Below are positions 43,715 through 53,335 of a DNA stretch of 64,000 bases, piece after piece. The DNA lies in the NCBI RefSeq assembly GCF_028867935.1, contig NZ_JAPQNS010000009.1, positions 310,001 through 374,000 of the forward strand. The letters are read 5' to 3'. Source of the DNA: Flavobacterium sp. SUN052 (lineage in GTDB: Bacteria; Bacteroidota; Bacteroidia; Flavobacteriales; Flavobacteriaceae). The translations under genes were made by a program, and so were the position numbers. Each line of letters starts with the position of its first letter. Within the stretch, counting starts at the first letter, position 1. The notes under the pieces are model-generated. The model was not told where the DNA came from. It saw nothing but the letters and a program-made list of their open reading frames with translations, and did no database searches.

Positions 43715-45040
43715 TTAGTGAGCGAAAACCGTGCGTTCTATTTTTTCTAAGCTGGTACCTTTTGTTTCGGGCATGATGCGTAGCACAAACAGGAGTTGCA
43801 AAACCATCATGATGGTGAAAAAGAGGAAGGTATTACCTCCACCGAAGCGCTCCGACAGATAGGGAAATGTAAACGTGATGAGGGCAGCCATGATCCAGTG
43901 GGTAAAGCTGCCAAGCGCCTGACCACTAGCCCGTACTTCATTTGGGAAGATTTCGGAGATAAATACCCAGATGACCGCTCCCTGAGAAAAACCAAAAAAG
44001 GCGATGTAAACAAATAACAGTAGCGGTACGGTCATGCCGCTAAAATCTTCGACGTAGAATGCCCGCGCTACTAAGGCCAGTGTGACAATGAGCCCAACGG
44101 AACCGATTTTCATGAGCGTCCGGCGTCCGTAGCGGTCGATCAGGTTCATCGAAATGAGTGTGAAGATGAGGTTGATTAACCCAACACCTGCCGACGACAG
44201 CAACGATGAGCTTTTGCCCAGGCCCGTCATTTCGAAAATCCGGGGGGCGTAATAAATGATGGCGTTAATGCCCGACACCTGATTGAACACCGCAAACAAC
44301 ACGGCCAACATCACGGGAGTTTTGTACTGACCCGAAAATAGCCGGGTGGATTTGGTTGTCTGCGTATTACTTTGCTTCAGGGCCGCCAGAGTCTCCGTGG
44401 CAGTGCTTGGGTCAATCATATTGAGCACCTTGAGTGCTTCTGTTTCTTGACCTCTTTTGAGCAATAACCAGCGTGGACTTTCAGGAATAGCAATCACTGC
44501 TACCAGAAAAATTATGGATGGAAATGCCTGAACGCCCAGCATCCACCGCCATGATTCATCACCCATATCGGCTAGCAGAAAATTGGATAGGTAAGCCACC
44601 AGAATACCCAGCACAATATTAAACTGGAACAGCCCTACGAGTTTTCCCCGCGATTTTGCTGGTGAAATTTCGGTTATGTACATGGGGGCCGCCACCGACG
44701 ATGCGCCTACGCCAAGACCGCCCAAAAAGCGGAATAGAAGAAAAATGGGCCAGTTGGGAGCCAATGCCGTCCCAATAGAAGCCAACAGATACAGAACCGC
44801 AATCCAGAACAGAGTTATACGACGGCCTAGTCGTTCGGCGGGAATACCACCTGTCATTGACCCAATTACCGTGCCGATGAGGGCAATAGATACCGTCAGT
44901 CCGTGCTCCCAAACGTTGAGTTTCCAGAGCGATTGAAGCGACTGTTCTACGCCCGAGATGACGGCTGTGTCGAAGCCGAACAGGAAGCCACCCAGAGCGG
45001 CTGTGATTGACCAAAAAAAGATGCGTTGATGTTGGCTCAT
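43715..45040 (-). CDS. Sugar porter (MFS, sugar:H+ symporter-like)
   Basis: A 441-residue 12-TM protein from the ATG at 45040 (MSQHQRIFFWSITAALGG); a TTG at 45082 is in frame but adds no membrane segment. Sugar-porter signatures: GFDTAVISG, RFLGGLGVGASSVAAPMYI, AKSRGKLV, PESPRWLLLK, DRYGRRTLMKIGS, PETKGTSLEKIE. This is the XylE/GalP/GLUT family. The neighbour kinase points to fructose or a related hexose. The transcript probably starts with the -7 element at 45080. Confidence 0.93.
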   Translation of the reverse strand: MSQHQRIFFWSITAALGGFLFGFDTAVISGVEQSLQSLWKLNVWEHGLTVSIALIGTVIGSMTGGIPAERLGRRITLFWIAVLYLLASIGTALAPNWPIFLLFRFLGGLGVGASSVAAPMYITEISPAKSRGKLVGLFQFNIVLGILVAYLSNFLLADMGDESWRWMLGVQAFPSIIFLVAVIAIPESPRWLLLKRGQETEALKVLNMIDPSTATETLAALKQSNTQTTKSTRLFSGQYKTPVMLAVLFAVFNQVSGINAIIYYAPRIFEMTGLGKSSSLLSSAGVGLINLIFTLISMNLIDRYGRRTLMKIGSVGLIVTLALVARAFYVEDFSGMTVPLLLFVYIAFFGFSQGAVIWVFISEIFPNEVRASGQALGSFTHWIMAALITFTFPYLSERFGGGNTFLFFTIMMVLQLLFVLRIMPETKGTSLEKIERTVFAH

Positions 45041-45079
45041 GGCCGGTTCCGAAAGGTCTAGTGAGGTATTAACTTGACC

Positions 45080-45087
45080 CAAACCTA
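45080..45087 (-). promoter_or_regulatory. TAnnTTTG promoter -7 element for porter-kinase operon
   Basis: CAAACCTA on plus is TAGGTTTG on minus, about 40 bases before the ATG at 45040. The 45041-45269 region should also hold the sensor's binding site; a loose inverted repeat CGTTCAA / TTGAACG is at 45120-45126 and 45159-45165. Confidence 0.4.
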
Positions 45088-45269
45088 CCAGAAACTAGTG
45101 CAAGCGACCTTTCGGAAAACGTTCAACTTTTTTCGAAATAGATAAAGTATATAACTGTTTGAACGATAGACGATTGTGTAAGTTTATTGAATATATGATT
45201 TTGATAATGTTACGTTGATTTTCAGTTTTGATGCAGGCTATTAAGGCTTTTTATAGTTGAGTAATATGC

Positions 45270-48029
45270 TTAAGTACTCACTGATGACTTGCGATACTCA
45301 GAAGGCGTCTTCCCGGTATGTTGTTTGAAGAAGGTAGTAAAGTACGCCGGGGTGCTAAAGCCGGTTGCATCGGCAATTTCAGACATTGGATTGGTCGTTT
45401 CGCGCAACAGATGTTTAGCTCGTTTCAGCCGGATATCGGTCAGATAATCCATCACGTTCATGTCGAGCAGCGCCTGTACTTTTCGGTACAATTGTACGCG
45501 GGAAAGCCCCATTTCGTGGCTCAGTTTTTCAACGCCGAACGTAGAATCCGACAGATTTTTTTCGATCAGAGCGGTCAACTCGTTCAGGAATTTTTTATCC
45601 TGCCGATTGCCGGTGTCCGACTGCGATAGAAAATCCGATGCGTACCGGCGCTGCCATTTTTCACGGTTTGCCAAGGTAGTGCGCAGGGTTTCGAGCAGGA
45701 ACGCCGTGTTGAAAGGCTTGGTCATATAGGCATCGGCTCCAACACGAACGCCTTCAATCCGTTCATCCATTTGCCCTTTGGCAGTCAGCAAAATCACCGG
45801 GATGTGCGAGGTGCGAAGGTCGGCTTTTACGCGCTGGGTAAGTTGCAGGCCGTTCATGATATCTGCCGTGGGCGCAGAATCGCTGGCTAGCATTATGTCC
45901 GTGATAATCAGATCAGGGATGATTTCCAGCGTTCGCTCCCAGGCTTTCTGACCGGAGGCTTCGGCAACAATCGCAAACTCACTCTGTAGACGTGTAGTTA
46001 GAAAGGCACGTAGGTCGTCGTTGTCTTCGACGACCAGAATCGTACCCGTTTGCTTGCCCGGCAGCGTCACAGGATTAGATTCCGACAGAGTCTCGTCGAG
46101 CTCCACTACGGTATGTTGCCGGGTGGGGGAGCCCCGTTTTTCTATCGGTGCCAGATGGCTGTCGCCCAGGGGGAGCAAAATGGTAAACGCAGTGCCCTTG
46201 TCTTTCTCGGACTTCACGCTGATTTGGCCCCGATGCAGTTGAATGAATTCCATCGAGAGGGCTAACCCTAAACCTTTCGATAGGTTGAACGCTTTGGAGC
46301 CGCTATAAAACAAGTCGAAGGCATGGGCCTGTTCATCCGGGTCCATGCCCGATCCATTGTCTTCGACCTGAATCCGTACCTGATTGTCAAGTACATCGAG
46401 CCGCACGTGGATCAGCCCGTATTTCGGGGTGTATTTAAATGCGTTCGACAGTAAATTGACAATTACTTTATCCAGCTTCTCCGCATCGAACCAGACCGGG
46501 ACTGTTGTATTGGCTGGTAAAAACTGGAGATCAATGCCCTGTTTCTCTGCCTTCGGTCGGAAGTCCTGAACAATATCCTGAATAAAAGCGACCAGATTTT
46601 GCTCAGCCGTATTGAGTCGTTGCTTACCGGCATCCGCCTTGCGCAGATCCAGCATCTGATCGACCAAACGCAACAGTCGGTAGGCGTTTTTTTGCACCAG
46701 TAATAGGTTGTTTCTCAAGTCGTATGGACTTATTTTTTTTTGACTCAATAAATCTTCGATTGGAGTCAGAATCAGGCTTAGCGGGGTGTTGAATTCGTGG
46801 GAGATATATGAATAAAACCGCAATTTCTCTTCAGTTGCCAACCGCGCCTGTGCCGACACGGCTTCAATCTGATCTTTCTGAACGAGTATTTCTTCATTCC
46901 GATGTTCAAGAGTCCGGTAAGCAGCCTGTTTTGTGTAAAACAAGTATAGCGCCCATCCACCCAACAAAACCATGATTAACAGGCCGGTCAAGGTTAGGTA
47001 AAGCGTATTACGTTGCGATATATACGTTCGGGACAAGTCGCCGATGCGTTGGCTTTGCCGCTCGATGTCAGCCTGCTGGGCTAGGAGTTTATCGCTTTGT
47101 GCTTTTAGGGCATGAATATTTGTGGCATCTACCTGGATTGAATTCAGGATTTGCTCCCGCTCAACAGCCTTACCTTCCAGAATCCGGGTGGCCGTTTTAA
47201 TGGCTTCTTCGCCACCGGTAGGATATAGAAAGCTGGCCTTTAGAATGCCGTTTGCAATGGCCTGCATACCCGCCGAAGGGCCCGGTAGCGCGTCGATACC
47301 TACAAAATCCGCCTGATTCTGCAACCTATTTTTTTTGAACACAGTGTAGGCTCCCAAAGCCATAACGTCGTTGTGGGCGAAGATCAAATCTGCATTTTTA
47401 AGGGCATTCAGTTCATTAGCCACAACGCGCTGTACGGTATCACGTTCCCATTTTCCATTTATCTGGTTGGTAATCTGAATGTTGGGGTATTTTTGTAGGG
47501 CTTCTCGGAAACCTCGATCCCGTTCCTGAGCAGGTGATGAACTGGGTAATCCCCAAATCTCCACAACACGGCCACGACCTTTGAGATGATTACTCACGAA
47601 TGCCCCCGCCAATCGGCCAATGGCTACGTTGTCGCCCCCAATGTAGGCGTTGTATAATTTGGTATCAATCTTTCGATCCAGTAAAATGATTGGAATCCCT
47701 TTCTTATAAACCGCTTCAATGATTTTCGTAAAAGGCTCTTTCTCATTAGGCGAAATAATGAGCAGGTCAATGCCCCGATCTACCAACGATTGAACCTGAC
47801 TGATTTGCCGGGTAGTACTGTTGCTGGCATCTTCATAAAGGAGCGAATAGGCAGGATGAAACGAGAGTTCCCGCTTCATATCACTGAGCATGGCCCGACG
47901 CCAGGCATCGGCACCCGTACACTGCGAGAAGCCAATCCGATAAGTCTTGCTTTGCTGCTCTGGCGATTGACAGGACAGCGTTAGCAAGCATACACTAAGA
48001 ATCCCAAAAGTGCTTATCGTCTTAAGCAT
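45270..48029 (-). CDS. Hybrid two-component sensor/regulator with periplasmic sugar-binding domain
   Basis: A 919-residue hybrid two-component system; the start at 48029 gives a signal with CQSPEQ that may be lipidated. Order: periplasmic LacI/RbsB-type sugar-binding domain (~25-310), TM near 345-370, HisKA with H box YSYISHEFNTPLSLIL, HATPase, receiver (~655-775), and AraC-type HTH (~800-915; two helix-turn-helix words AKHLLRETTNPMSEIA and FSTPAYFTTFFKQHTGK). This is the BT1754-type architecture; BT1754 of B. thetaiotaomicron senses fructose. It is directly upstream of the porter/kinase operon on the same strand and probably controls it. The receiver carries an unusual insertion after its phospho-Asp. 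Confidence 0.95.
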   Translation of the reverse strand: MLKTISTFGILSVCLLTLSCQSPEQQSKTYRIGFSQCTGADAWRRAMLSDMKRELSFHPAYSLLYEDASNSTTRQISQVQSLVDRGIDLLIISPNEKEPFTKIIEAVYKKGIPIILLDRKIDTKLYNAYIGGDNVAIGRLAGAFVSNHLKGRGRVVEIWGLPSSSPAQERDRGFREALQKYPNIQITNQINGKWERDTVQRVVANELNALKNADLIFAHNDVMALGAYTVFKKNRLQNQADFVGIDALPGPSAGMQAIANGILKASFLYPTGGEEAIKTATRILEGKAVEREQILNSIQVDATNIHALKAQSDKLLAQQADIERQSQRIGDLSRTYISQRNTLYLTLTGLLIMVLLGGWALYLFYTKQAAYRTLEHRNEEILVQKDQIEAVSAQARLATEEKLRFYSYISHEFNTPLSLILTPIEDLLSQKKISPYDLRNNLLLVQKNAYRLLRLVDQMLDLRKADAGKQRLNTAEQNLVAFIQDIVQDFRPKAEKQGIDLQFLPANTTVPVWFDAEKLDKVIVNLLSNAFKYTPKYGLIHVRLDVLDNQVRIQVEDNGSGMDPDEQAHAFDLFYSGSKAFNLSKGLGLALSMEFIQLHRGQISVKSEKDKGTAFTILLPLGDSHLAPIEKRGSPTRQHTVVELDETLSESNPVTLPGKQTGTILVVEDNDDLRAFLTTRLQSEFAIVAEASGQKAWERTLEIIPDLIITDIMLASDSAPTADIMNGLQLTQRVKADLRTSHIPVILLTAKGQMDERIEGVRVGADAYMTKPFNTAFLLETLRTTLANREKWQRRYASDFLSQSDTGNRQDKKFLNELTALIEKNLSDSTFGVEKLSHEMGLSRVQLYRKVQALLDMNVMDYLTDIRLKRAKHLLRETTNPMSEIADATGFSTPAYFTTFFKQHTGKTPSEYRKSSVST

Positions 48030-48139
48030 AGAAGTACAAAAACGAAAAGTAAGGCCGAAGCCGACAAAAATCAATCAATTCCACTGTTGATTCAAAAGAC
48101 ATAGTTGCCCACTTCTGTACTCTTCAAACTGCACCGTCT

Positions 48140-48147
48140 TATCTTTG
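48140..48147 (+). promoter_or_regulatory. TAnnTTTG promoter -7 element for aroA
   Basis: TATCTTTG, 25 bases before the TTG start. The -33 partner is poor. Confidence 0.4.
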
Positions 48148-48172
48148 TGGCCTGAATCACAACCTGCATAGC

Positions 48173-49411
48173 TTGACTACTGTACACTTGACTCCGCCTG
48201 ATGGCCCCGTTCGCGCCACGATTCCCTTAGCCTCGTCGAAAAGCGAAAGCAACCGCGCCCTTATTATTGACGCACTTACCGGCTTTCGGGGCAAGGTGCA
48301 AAACCTGGCATCTGCCCGCGACACCCAAACCATGATTCGCCTGCTGAAGGCCGATGATGAAGTGGCCGACGTGCTTGATGCCGGTACAACAATGCGTTTC
48401 CTGACGGCTTATTTTGCAGCTACTGGCCAGCAGAAAATTCTGACCGGAACGCCACGCATGTGCGAACGACCCATTGGACTCCTAGTTGACGCGCTACGCA
48501 CACTTGGCGCGGATATTACGTACCTGAAAAATGAGGGCTATCCACCGCTTCGTATCAACGGTTTTACGTCGGCGGGGGCCAACCGAATCGCCATTCGGGG
48601 CGATGTGAGCAGTCAATATATTTCGGCTTTGCTGATGATTGCTCCTACTTTACCGGCTGGCCTGACCATTGAACTGACGGGTGCTGTTGGCTCTCGGCCA
48701 TACATCGAAATGACCATCGAGCAGATGCGCCACTTCGGGGCCAATGTCGAAACCGACTGGACTGCGCAAACAATAACGGTTGCTCCCCAACCATACACTC
48801 CGACAACGTTTACTGTAGAATCCGATTGGTCGGGGGCCAGTTATTGGTATAGTGTGGTGGCACTGGCCGAGGAAGGCAGCGAATTGAACGTGTTGGGGCT
48901 AAAAGGCCGGTCGCTACAGGGCGACAGCGCTATTGCCGACATCATGCGACCGCTAGGAGTCGAGAGTACATTTACAGAACAAGGTGTCACGTTAACCAAA
49001 ATTCCAGCCGAAGCCTCACTCAACTGGGACTACACAGGTTGCCCCGATCTGGCCCAAACTGTGGCGGTGTGTGCCGCCACGAAAGGTATTTCGCATACAT
49101 TAACAGGTATCGAAAGTCTGAAAATTAAAGAAACCGACCGCGTGTTGGCCCTCCAGACCGAACTCAAAAAAATAGGTGCCGAACTGGTAGAAGTAGAATC
49201 AAACACCCGTTATGAAGTTCGATCTGTCCCCCAATCCAATACTTCTGACGTGCCGTCTATTCATACCTACGACGATCATCGGATGGCAATGGCTTTTGCC
49301 CCCGTTGCTATGCGTCGCCCGGTTATCATTGAAGAACCCGGTGTTGTCGCTAAATCGTACCCCTCTTTTTGGGAAGATTTTGCCTTGGTGGCCGGAGTCG
49401 ATCCTGTGTAA
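48173..49411 (+). CDS. aroA: 3-phosphoshikimate 1-carboxyvinyltransferase
   Basis: A 412-residue EPSP synthase. Starts with TTG at 48173 (no ATG upstream in frame before a stop is convincing). Features: SSKSESNRALII (~22-33, with the PEP-binding Lys), DAGTTMRFLTAYF, CERPIGLLVDALRTLG, SSQYISALLM, CPDLAQTVAV (Asp of catalysis) and KIKETDRVLAL (Lys/Glu/Asp/Arg), and DDHRMAMAFA. It transfers enolpyruvate to shikimate 3-phosphate in aromatic amino acid synthesis. Fold-related to murA at 26550. Monocistronic with its own terminator. Confidence 0.96.
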   Translation: MTTVHLTPPDGPVRATIPLASSKSESNRALIIDALTGFRGKVQNLASARDTQTMIRLLKADDEVADVLDAGTTMRFLTAYFAATGQQKILTGTPRMCERPIGLLVDALRTLGADITYLKNEGYPPLRINGFTSAGANRIAIRGDVSSQYISALLMIAPTLPAGLTIELTGAVGSRPYIEMTIEQMRHFGANVETDWTAQTITVAPQPYTPTTFTVESDWSGASYWYSVVALAEEGSELNVLGLKGRSLQGDSAIADIMRPLGVESTFTEQGVTLTKIPAEASLNWDYTGCPDLAQTVAVCAATKGISHTLTGIESLKIKETDRVLALQTELKKIGAELVEVESNTRYEVRSVPQSNTSDVPSIHTYDDHRMAMAFAPVAMRRPVIIEEPGVVAKSYPSFWEDFALVAGVDPV

Positions 49412-49430
49412 CGAATGGCTTCTACGCGAA

Positions 49431-49468
49431 CAAAAAGACCGGGCTGTTTTAGTGGCCCGGTCTTTTTG
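49431..49468. terminator. Terminator between aroA and the M16 peptidase
   Basis: AAAAAGACCGGGC / GCCCGGTCTTTTT with a 9-base loop, A and T runs on both sides, so likely bidirectional. Confidence 0.93.
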
Positions 49469-49486
49469 TTCACAAAGAAATTCTAT

Positions 49487-52426
49487 CTAGTCATTGCGCT
49501 TCACAGGCGAACCGCCAACTTTAGCGGGTGTCGGTTTGGATTCCTCGACAGGTGTCGTACCGGCCAGGGCTAGCGGGTTTCCTTCTTTGTCAAGTTCGAC
49601 CACTTCGTAACCCAGGCGTTCCAGACCGGGTTTAATTAATTGCTTATTACCCACAACGGCAATGATCATGCTGTTTACGGGCAACAGTTTTTTTGCTACC
49701 GCATCGATGTCTGCTTTGGTGATGTTCTTCAGGATTTTGGCCTGTTGCTCAACATAGTCATTAGGCAGGTTGTACTCGATAATGCGGGCCAGGAAAAACG
49801 CTTTTTGTAGGGATGTTTCGTACCGCAGGGCATCACTTTGACCCAGCGAGCTTTTTACGAAGTCCAGCTCTTCCTGGGTGATTCCGGTTTTTCCATACTT
49901 CGTAATTTCCTTCACGAATTCAACCACCGAACTATCCGTAGCGGCTGCTTTTACCCCTGCCTGAGCCGTGAAGGGGCCTGGAGTACGCGTACTCGAAAAG
50001 CCCGACCGAGCTCCGTAGGTATATCCTTTGTCTTCGCGCAGGTTCATGTTGATGCGGCTGCTGAACGCTCCACCCAGCATGTAGTTAGCCAGCGTTGCCC
50101 GGTAATAATCGCCTGTTGCATCGTAAGGCAGGTCGGTGAGGTAGCCAATCCGAATCTCTGACTGGGCAGCCTGCTCTTTATCGACCAGATAAATGCGGGT
50201 CTTGTCAACTTTACGGCTGGCAGGCATCGTTGGAATCTGCACAGGTTTAGCGGCCCAATTCTTCAGGAACGCTAATTTGGGCATCACCGCTTTCTGATCT
50301 ACATCGCCTACAATAACCAAGTTCGTGACCGATGGTGACAGGTTTTTGCTGTAAAATGCCTTCACATCATCAAGCGTAATAGCCTCAACGGTTTTGGCAG
50401 TTCCACTCACTGGGATAGCCCGGATGTTGTCGGCACCGTAGAGCAACTTGTTGTACGCTTTGTTGGCAATTACTACAGGCTGAGTGCTTTGATTACCAAT
50501 GAGTTCAAGCTGCTGTTTTTTTAACCGGTCGAAGTCTTCCTGAGCGAATTTGGGCCGGAATAGTTTTTCCTCAACTAAGGCGAGTGTCGAATCCAGATTC
50601 TTTACCAGTGACTCCACCGAAACCTGGATATTTTCAGATGTTGCCTGTACGTTGATGCTACTGCCCAGTTTCTCCAGTTTGGTATTCAGTTCTTCGTTCG
50701 AATAACGCTGGGTGGCTTCGTTCATCAGGTTGGCCGTCAGTTGCGCAATACCCGCTTTTGACGGATCGTTGGCTGATAGTAAGTGCCCGCCCCGGATGGT
50801 GAAGAGCATGGTTACTTCCGGAATTTCGTCATTGCGGGTGCCAATTACGTTGAGACCATTCGTCATTTTGTCTGTCCAGAATGGCGGTACTTTCAGAACA
50901 GGGTTTGCACCGGGTCCTGGCTTTTTGCTACGGTCAAACGAATCCGTTGACTTTTTGTACGCAAGACCATTGTAGCCGTAATCAGGCGCCTTGTAGTTAG
51001 CGGTCGACACCGTGTAGTTGTCAGGTTTGGCTACCAGTTCGGGTTTACCTTTTGGATATACGGTCAGTACAACGGCGTTTTTACCCTTAATGTACTTGTT
51101 GTAAACCCGCATCACATCGGCCTTGGTTACGCTTTTGTACCGTTTTACTTCTTGCGGTAAGTAATTAGGGTCGCCTAACAGGGTCTGAAATTGAGCTAGT
51201 TGAGAAACTTTCCCCGCTACGCTAGCGAGGCCGCCAATGAGTTGGGCTTCGCGAGTAGCGGTGAACTGTGCAATGTCATCATCGGTTACACCCCGGCTTT
51301 CAAACTCGGCCAGCGTACGGCGAATAATGATTTCGGTGCTATCGACGCGCTTGCCCGGATAGGGGAGAGCAATCAGGGTAAATTGGCCCGCCAGTTCTGA
51401 TGAGGGGTGTTGTGCTGCCGCCTGAACCGCCAACTGATTTTTGACTAAGTTTTTGTACAACAGTGAGTTTTTGCCACCGCCCAAAATTTCAGCTAGTGCG
51501 TCGAGTGGCGCTTCATCGGGATGGAAATTTGGTACAGTAGGAAAAACCATCTGGAGCATAGGAAGCCGAACGTTGTCTTCATACGAGACATACCGATCTT
51601 TATCCAATACGGGCGAAGGCACCTGAGTTTTTGTTACTTCAGGGCCACGTGGAATAGAACCGAAATATTTTTCGGAAAGAGCTACAACCTGCTTGGCTGT
51701 TACGTCGCCCCCAACGGTTAACACCGCGTTATTTGGGCCATACCAGCGGAGGAAAAAGTTTTTCAGGTCATTAACATCAACCCGATTCAGATCTTCGATA
51801 TAGCCAATTGTTAACCAGGAATAGGGGTGGCCATACGGAAAAAGGTTTTTTGAGATCACTTCTCCGGCCAGTCCGTAGGGGCGGTTATCGTAGTTTTGGC
51901 CGCGTTCGTTTTTAACGGTTGCCCGCTGAATCTCGAATTTCTTCTGGGTAACTGCATCCAGCAAAAAGCCCATCCGGTCGGCTTCGAGCCACAGGGCACG
52001 CTCCAACTGGTTGCTGGGTAGCGTTTCGTAATAATTGGTACGGTCGCGGTTGGTAGAGCCGTTGAGGGTACCACCCGATTCGGTTACGATCTTAAAATGC
52101 TCATCGTCGGCTACGTGGTCGGAACCCTGGAACATCATGTGCTCAAAAAAGTGGGCAAACCCCGACTTTCCAATTTCTTCACGGGCCGATCCAACGTGAT
52201 ACGTTACATCAACGTGAACGATAGGATCGGAATGGTCTTCGTGAACTACAACTGTTAAACCGTTGGGTAATACGTATTTCTCAAAGGGAATAACCAGTTC
52301 GCTCCCGGTGCGGGTCACTTTCTGAACCAGTTTGGTTTGAGAATACGCCCCACTGGCCGACAACAGCGTCAGCACAGACGTATAGGTTAGAGCCAAAGCA
52401 GCCCTGAAGGAAGTTTGTCGAATCAT
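49487..52426 (-). CDS. M16-family (insulinase-type) zinc metallopeptidase
   Basis: A 979-residue exported two-lobe peptidase. The signal peptide ends near SGAYSQ. The N-terminal lobe has the inverted zinc site HFFEH (His92, Glu95, His96) and the distal Glu in KNERGQN; the C-terminal lobe (~520-930) keeps the fold but has a degenerate motif (AQLTANLMNEAT), as is usual for the inactive half. Such enzymes degrade peptides in the periplasm. No operon partner. Confidence 0.93.
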   Translation of the reverse strand: MIRQTSFRAALALTYTSVLTLLSASGAYSQTKLVQKVTRTGSELVIPFEKYVLPNGLTVVVHEDHSDPIVHVDVTYHVGSAREEIGKSGFAHFFEHMMFQGSDHVADDEHFKIVTESGGTLNGSTNRDRTNYYETLPSNQLERALWLEADRMGFLLDAVTQKKFEIQRATVKNERGQNYDNRPYGLAGEVISKNLFPYGHPYSWLTIGYIEDLNRVDVNDLKNFFLRWYGPNNAVLTVGGDVTAKQVVALSEKYFGSIPRGPEVTKTQVPSPVLDKDRYVSYEDNVRLPMLQMVFPTVPNFHPDEAPLDALAEILGGGKNSLLYKNLVKNQLAVQAAAQHPSSELAGQFTLIALPYPGKRVDSTEIIIRRTLAEFESRGVTDDDIAQFTATREAQLIGGLASVAGKVSQLAQFQTLLGDPNYLPQEVKRYKSVTKADVMRVYNKYIKGKNAVVLTVYPKGKPELVAKPDNYTVSTANYKAPDYGYNGLAYKKSTDSFDRSKKPGPGANPVLKVPPFWTDKMTNGLNVIGTRNDEIPEVTMLFTIRGGHLLSANDPSKAGIAQLTANLMNEATQRYSNEELNTKLEKLGSSINVQATSENIQVSVESLVKNLDSTLALVEEKLFRPKFAQEDFDRLKKQQLELIGNQSTQPVVIANKAYNKLLYGADNIRAIPVSGTAKTVEAITLDDVKAFYSKNLSPSVTNLVIVGDVDQKAVMPKLAFLKNWAAKPVQIPTMPASRKVDKTRIYLVDKEQAAQSEIRIGYLTDLPYDATGDYYRATLANYMLGGAFSSRINMNLREDKGYTYGARSGFSSTRTPGPFTAQAGVKAAATDSSVVEFVKEITKYGKTGITQEELDFVKSSLGQSDALRYETSLQKAFFLARIIEYNLPNDYVEQQAKILKNITKADIDAVAKKLLPVNSMIIAVVGNKQLIKPGLERLGYEVVELDKEGNPLALAGTTPVEESKPTPAKVGGSPVKRND

Positions 52427-52575
52427 GTTAAAAGGAAATTTAGTAGCTAAAATACGGAATTAAGTGATGGGACTAATTAAACTTTCCCCTTTAGCAATCA
52501 TTTTTAGGACGTTAAGTGATTTGTTTAGTTTTCTGAAAAAATAATTCCTTCGAGGAAACCAATTGAAGAAATTGA

Positions 52576-52587
52576 ATGTATATACAT
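52576..52587. promoter_or_regulatory. Palindrome upstream of the YceI gene
   Basis: Perfect 12-base palindrome ATGTATATACAT, 37 bases before the ATG at 52624. It may be an operator; the AT-rich context means chance is also possible. Confidence 0.3.
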
Positions 52588-52623
52588 CAAATGTTATTAC
52601 ACGATTCTTAACTGTTTACTCTA

Positions 52624-53169
52624 ATGGAAACGCAAACAACAACAAAATGGGTGATTGATCCATCTCACTCAGAAGTTCAGTTCAAAGTAAAACACCTGAT
52701 GGTGTCCACCGTAACTGGCCTGTTCAGCCAATACGAAGGTCATCTCGAAATGGCAGGCGACGATTTCGAAGATGCAAAAATTCAGTTCTCGGCCGACGTT
52801 GCCAGCATCAGCACGGGCAACGAGCAACGCGATGGACACCTTAAGTCAGCTGATTTTTTCGATGTAGAGCAGTTTCCCAAACTCACGTTTGAGTCAACGA
52901 GCATGAAAAAAACCGGCGACGATACTTTTGACCTTGCCGGTAATCTAACCATGCATGGAGTAACTAAACCTGTAACGCTGAAAGCAGAATATGGCGGCCA
53001 GATGGTTGACTTTTACGGACAGACTAAAGCTGGTTTCGAGCTGGCTGGCACCCTGAAGCGTAAGGAGTTTGGCCTGGTATGGGACGGTGTTACTGAAGCA
53101 GGTGGTGTAGTCGTTAGTGATGATGTCCGGCTTGTGATGAATATTCAGGTTACCAAGCAGGCAAGCTAA
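52624..53169 (+). CDS. YceI-family protein
   Basis: A 181-residue lipocalin-like YceI barrel: WVIDPSHSEVQFKVKHLMVS, TGLFSQYEGHLEM, DGHLKSADFFDVEQFPKLTF, GNLTMHGVTKPVTL. This family binds polyisoprenoid-type lipids. No signal peptide is apparent, so it is probably cytoplasmic. Single gene with its own terminator. Confidence 0.93.
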   Translation: METQTTTKWVIDPSHSEVQFKVKHLMVSTVTGLFSQYEGHLEMAGDDFEDAKIQFSADVASISTGNEQRDGHLKSADFFDVEQFPKLTFESTSMKKTGDDTFDLAGNLTMHGVTKPVTLKAEYGGQMVDFYGQTKAGFELAGTLKRKEFGLVWDGVTEAGGVVVSDDVRLVMNIQVTKQAS

Positions 53170-53197
53170 TTACTTGCTAACTCAGGTAAATGATTAC

Positions 53198-53230
53198 AAG
53201 CCAGCTACCTAAAAAGGGCTGGCTTTTTTG
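53198..53230 (+). terminator. Terminator after the YceI gene
   Basis: AAGCCAGC / GCTGGCTT with a 12-base loop, then six T. Confidence 0.88.
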
Positions 53231-53335
53231 TGTTTCATATAGAAAGCAATAATGCGGAATTAGTGGACTAGTAAGTTTATAAAACCTACGACTCTTTAGC
53301 TGGTTTACTTTTAGTAAATCAACCTGATCAACGTT

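Noticed and set aside
44619..45014. Minus-strand 131-codon frame within the sugar porter
   Set aside because: It is a shifted frame of the sugar porter, whose 12 membrane segments and signature motifs establish the real frame.
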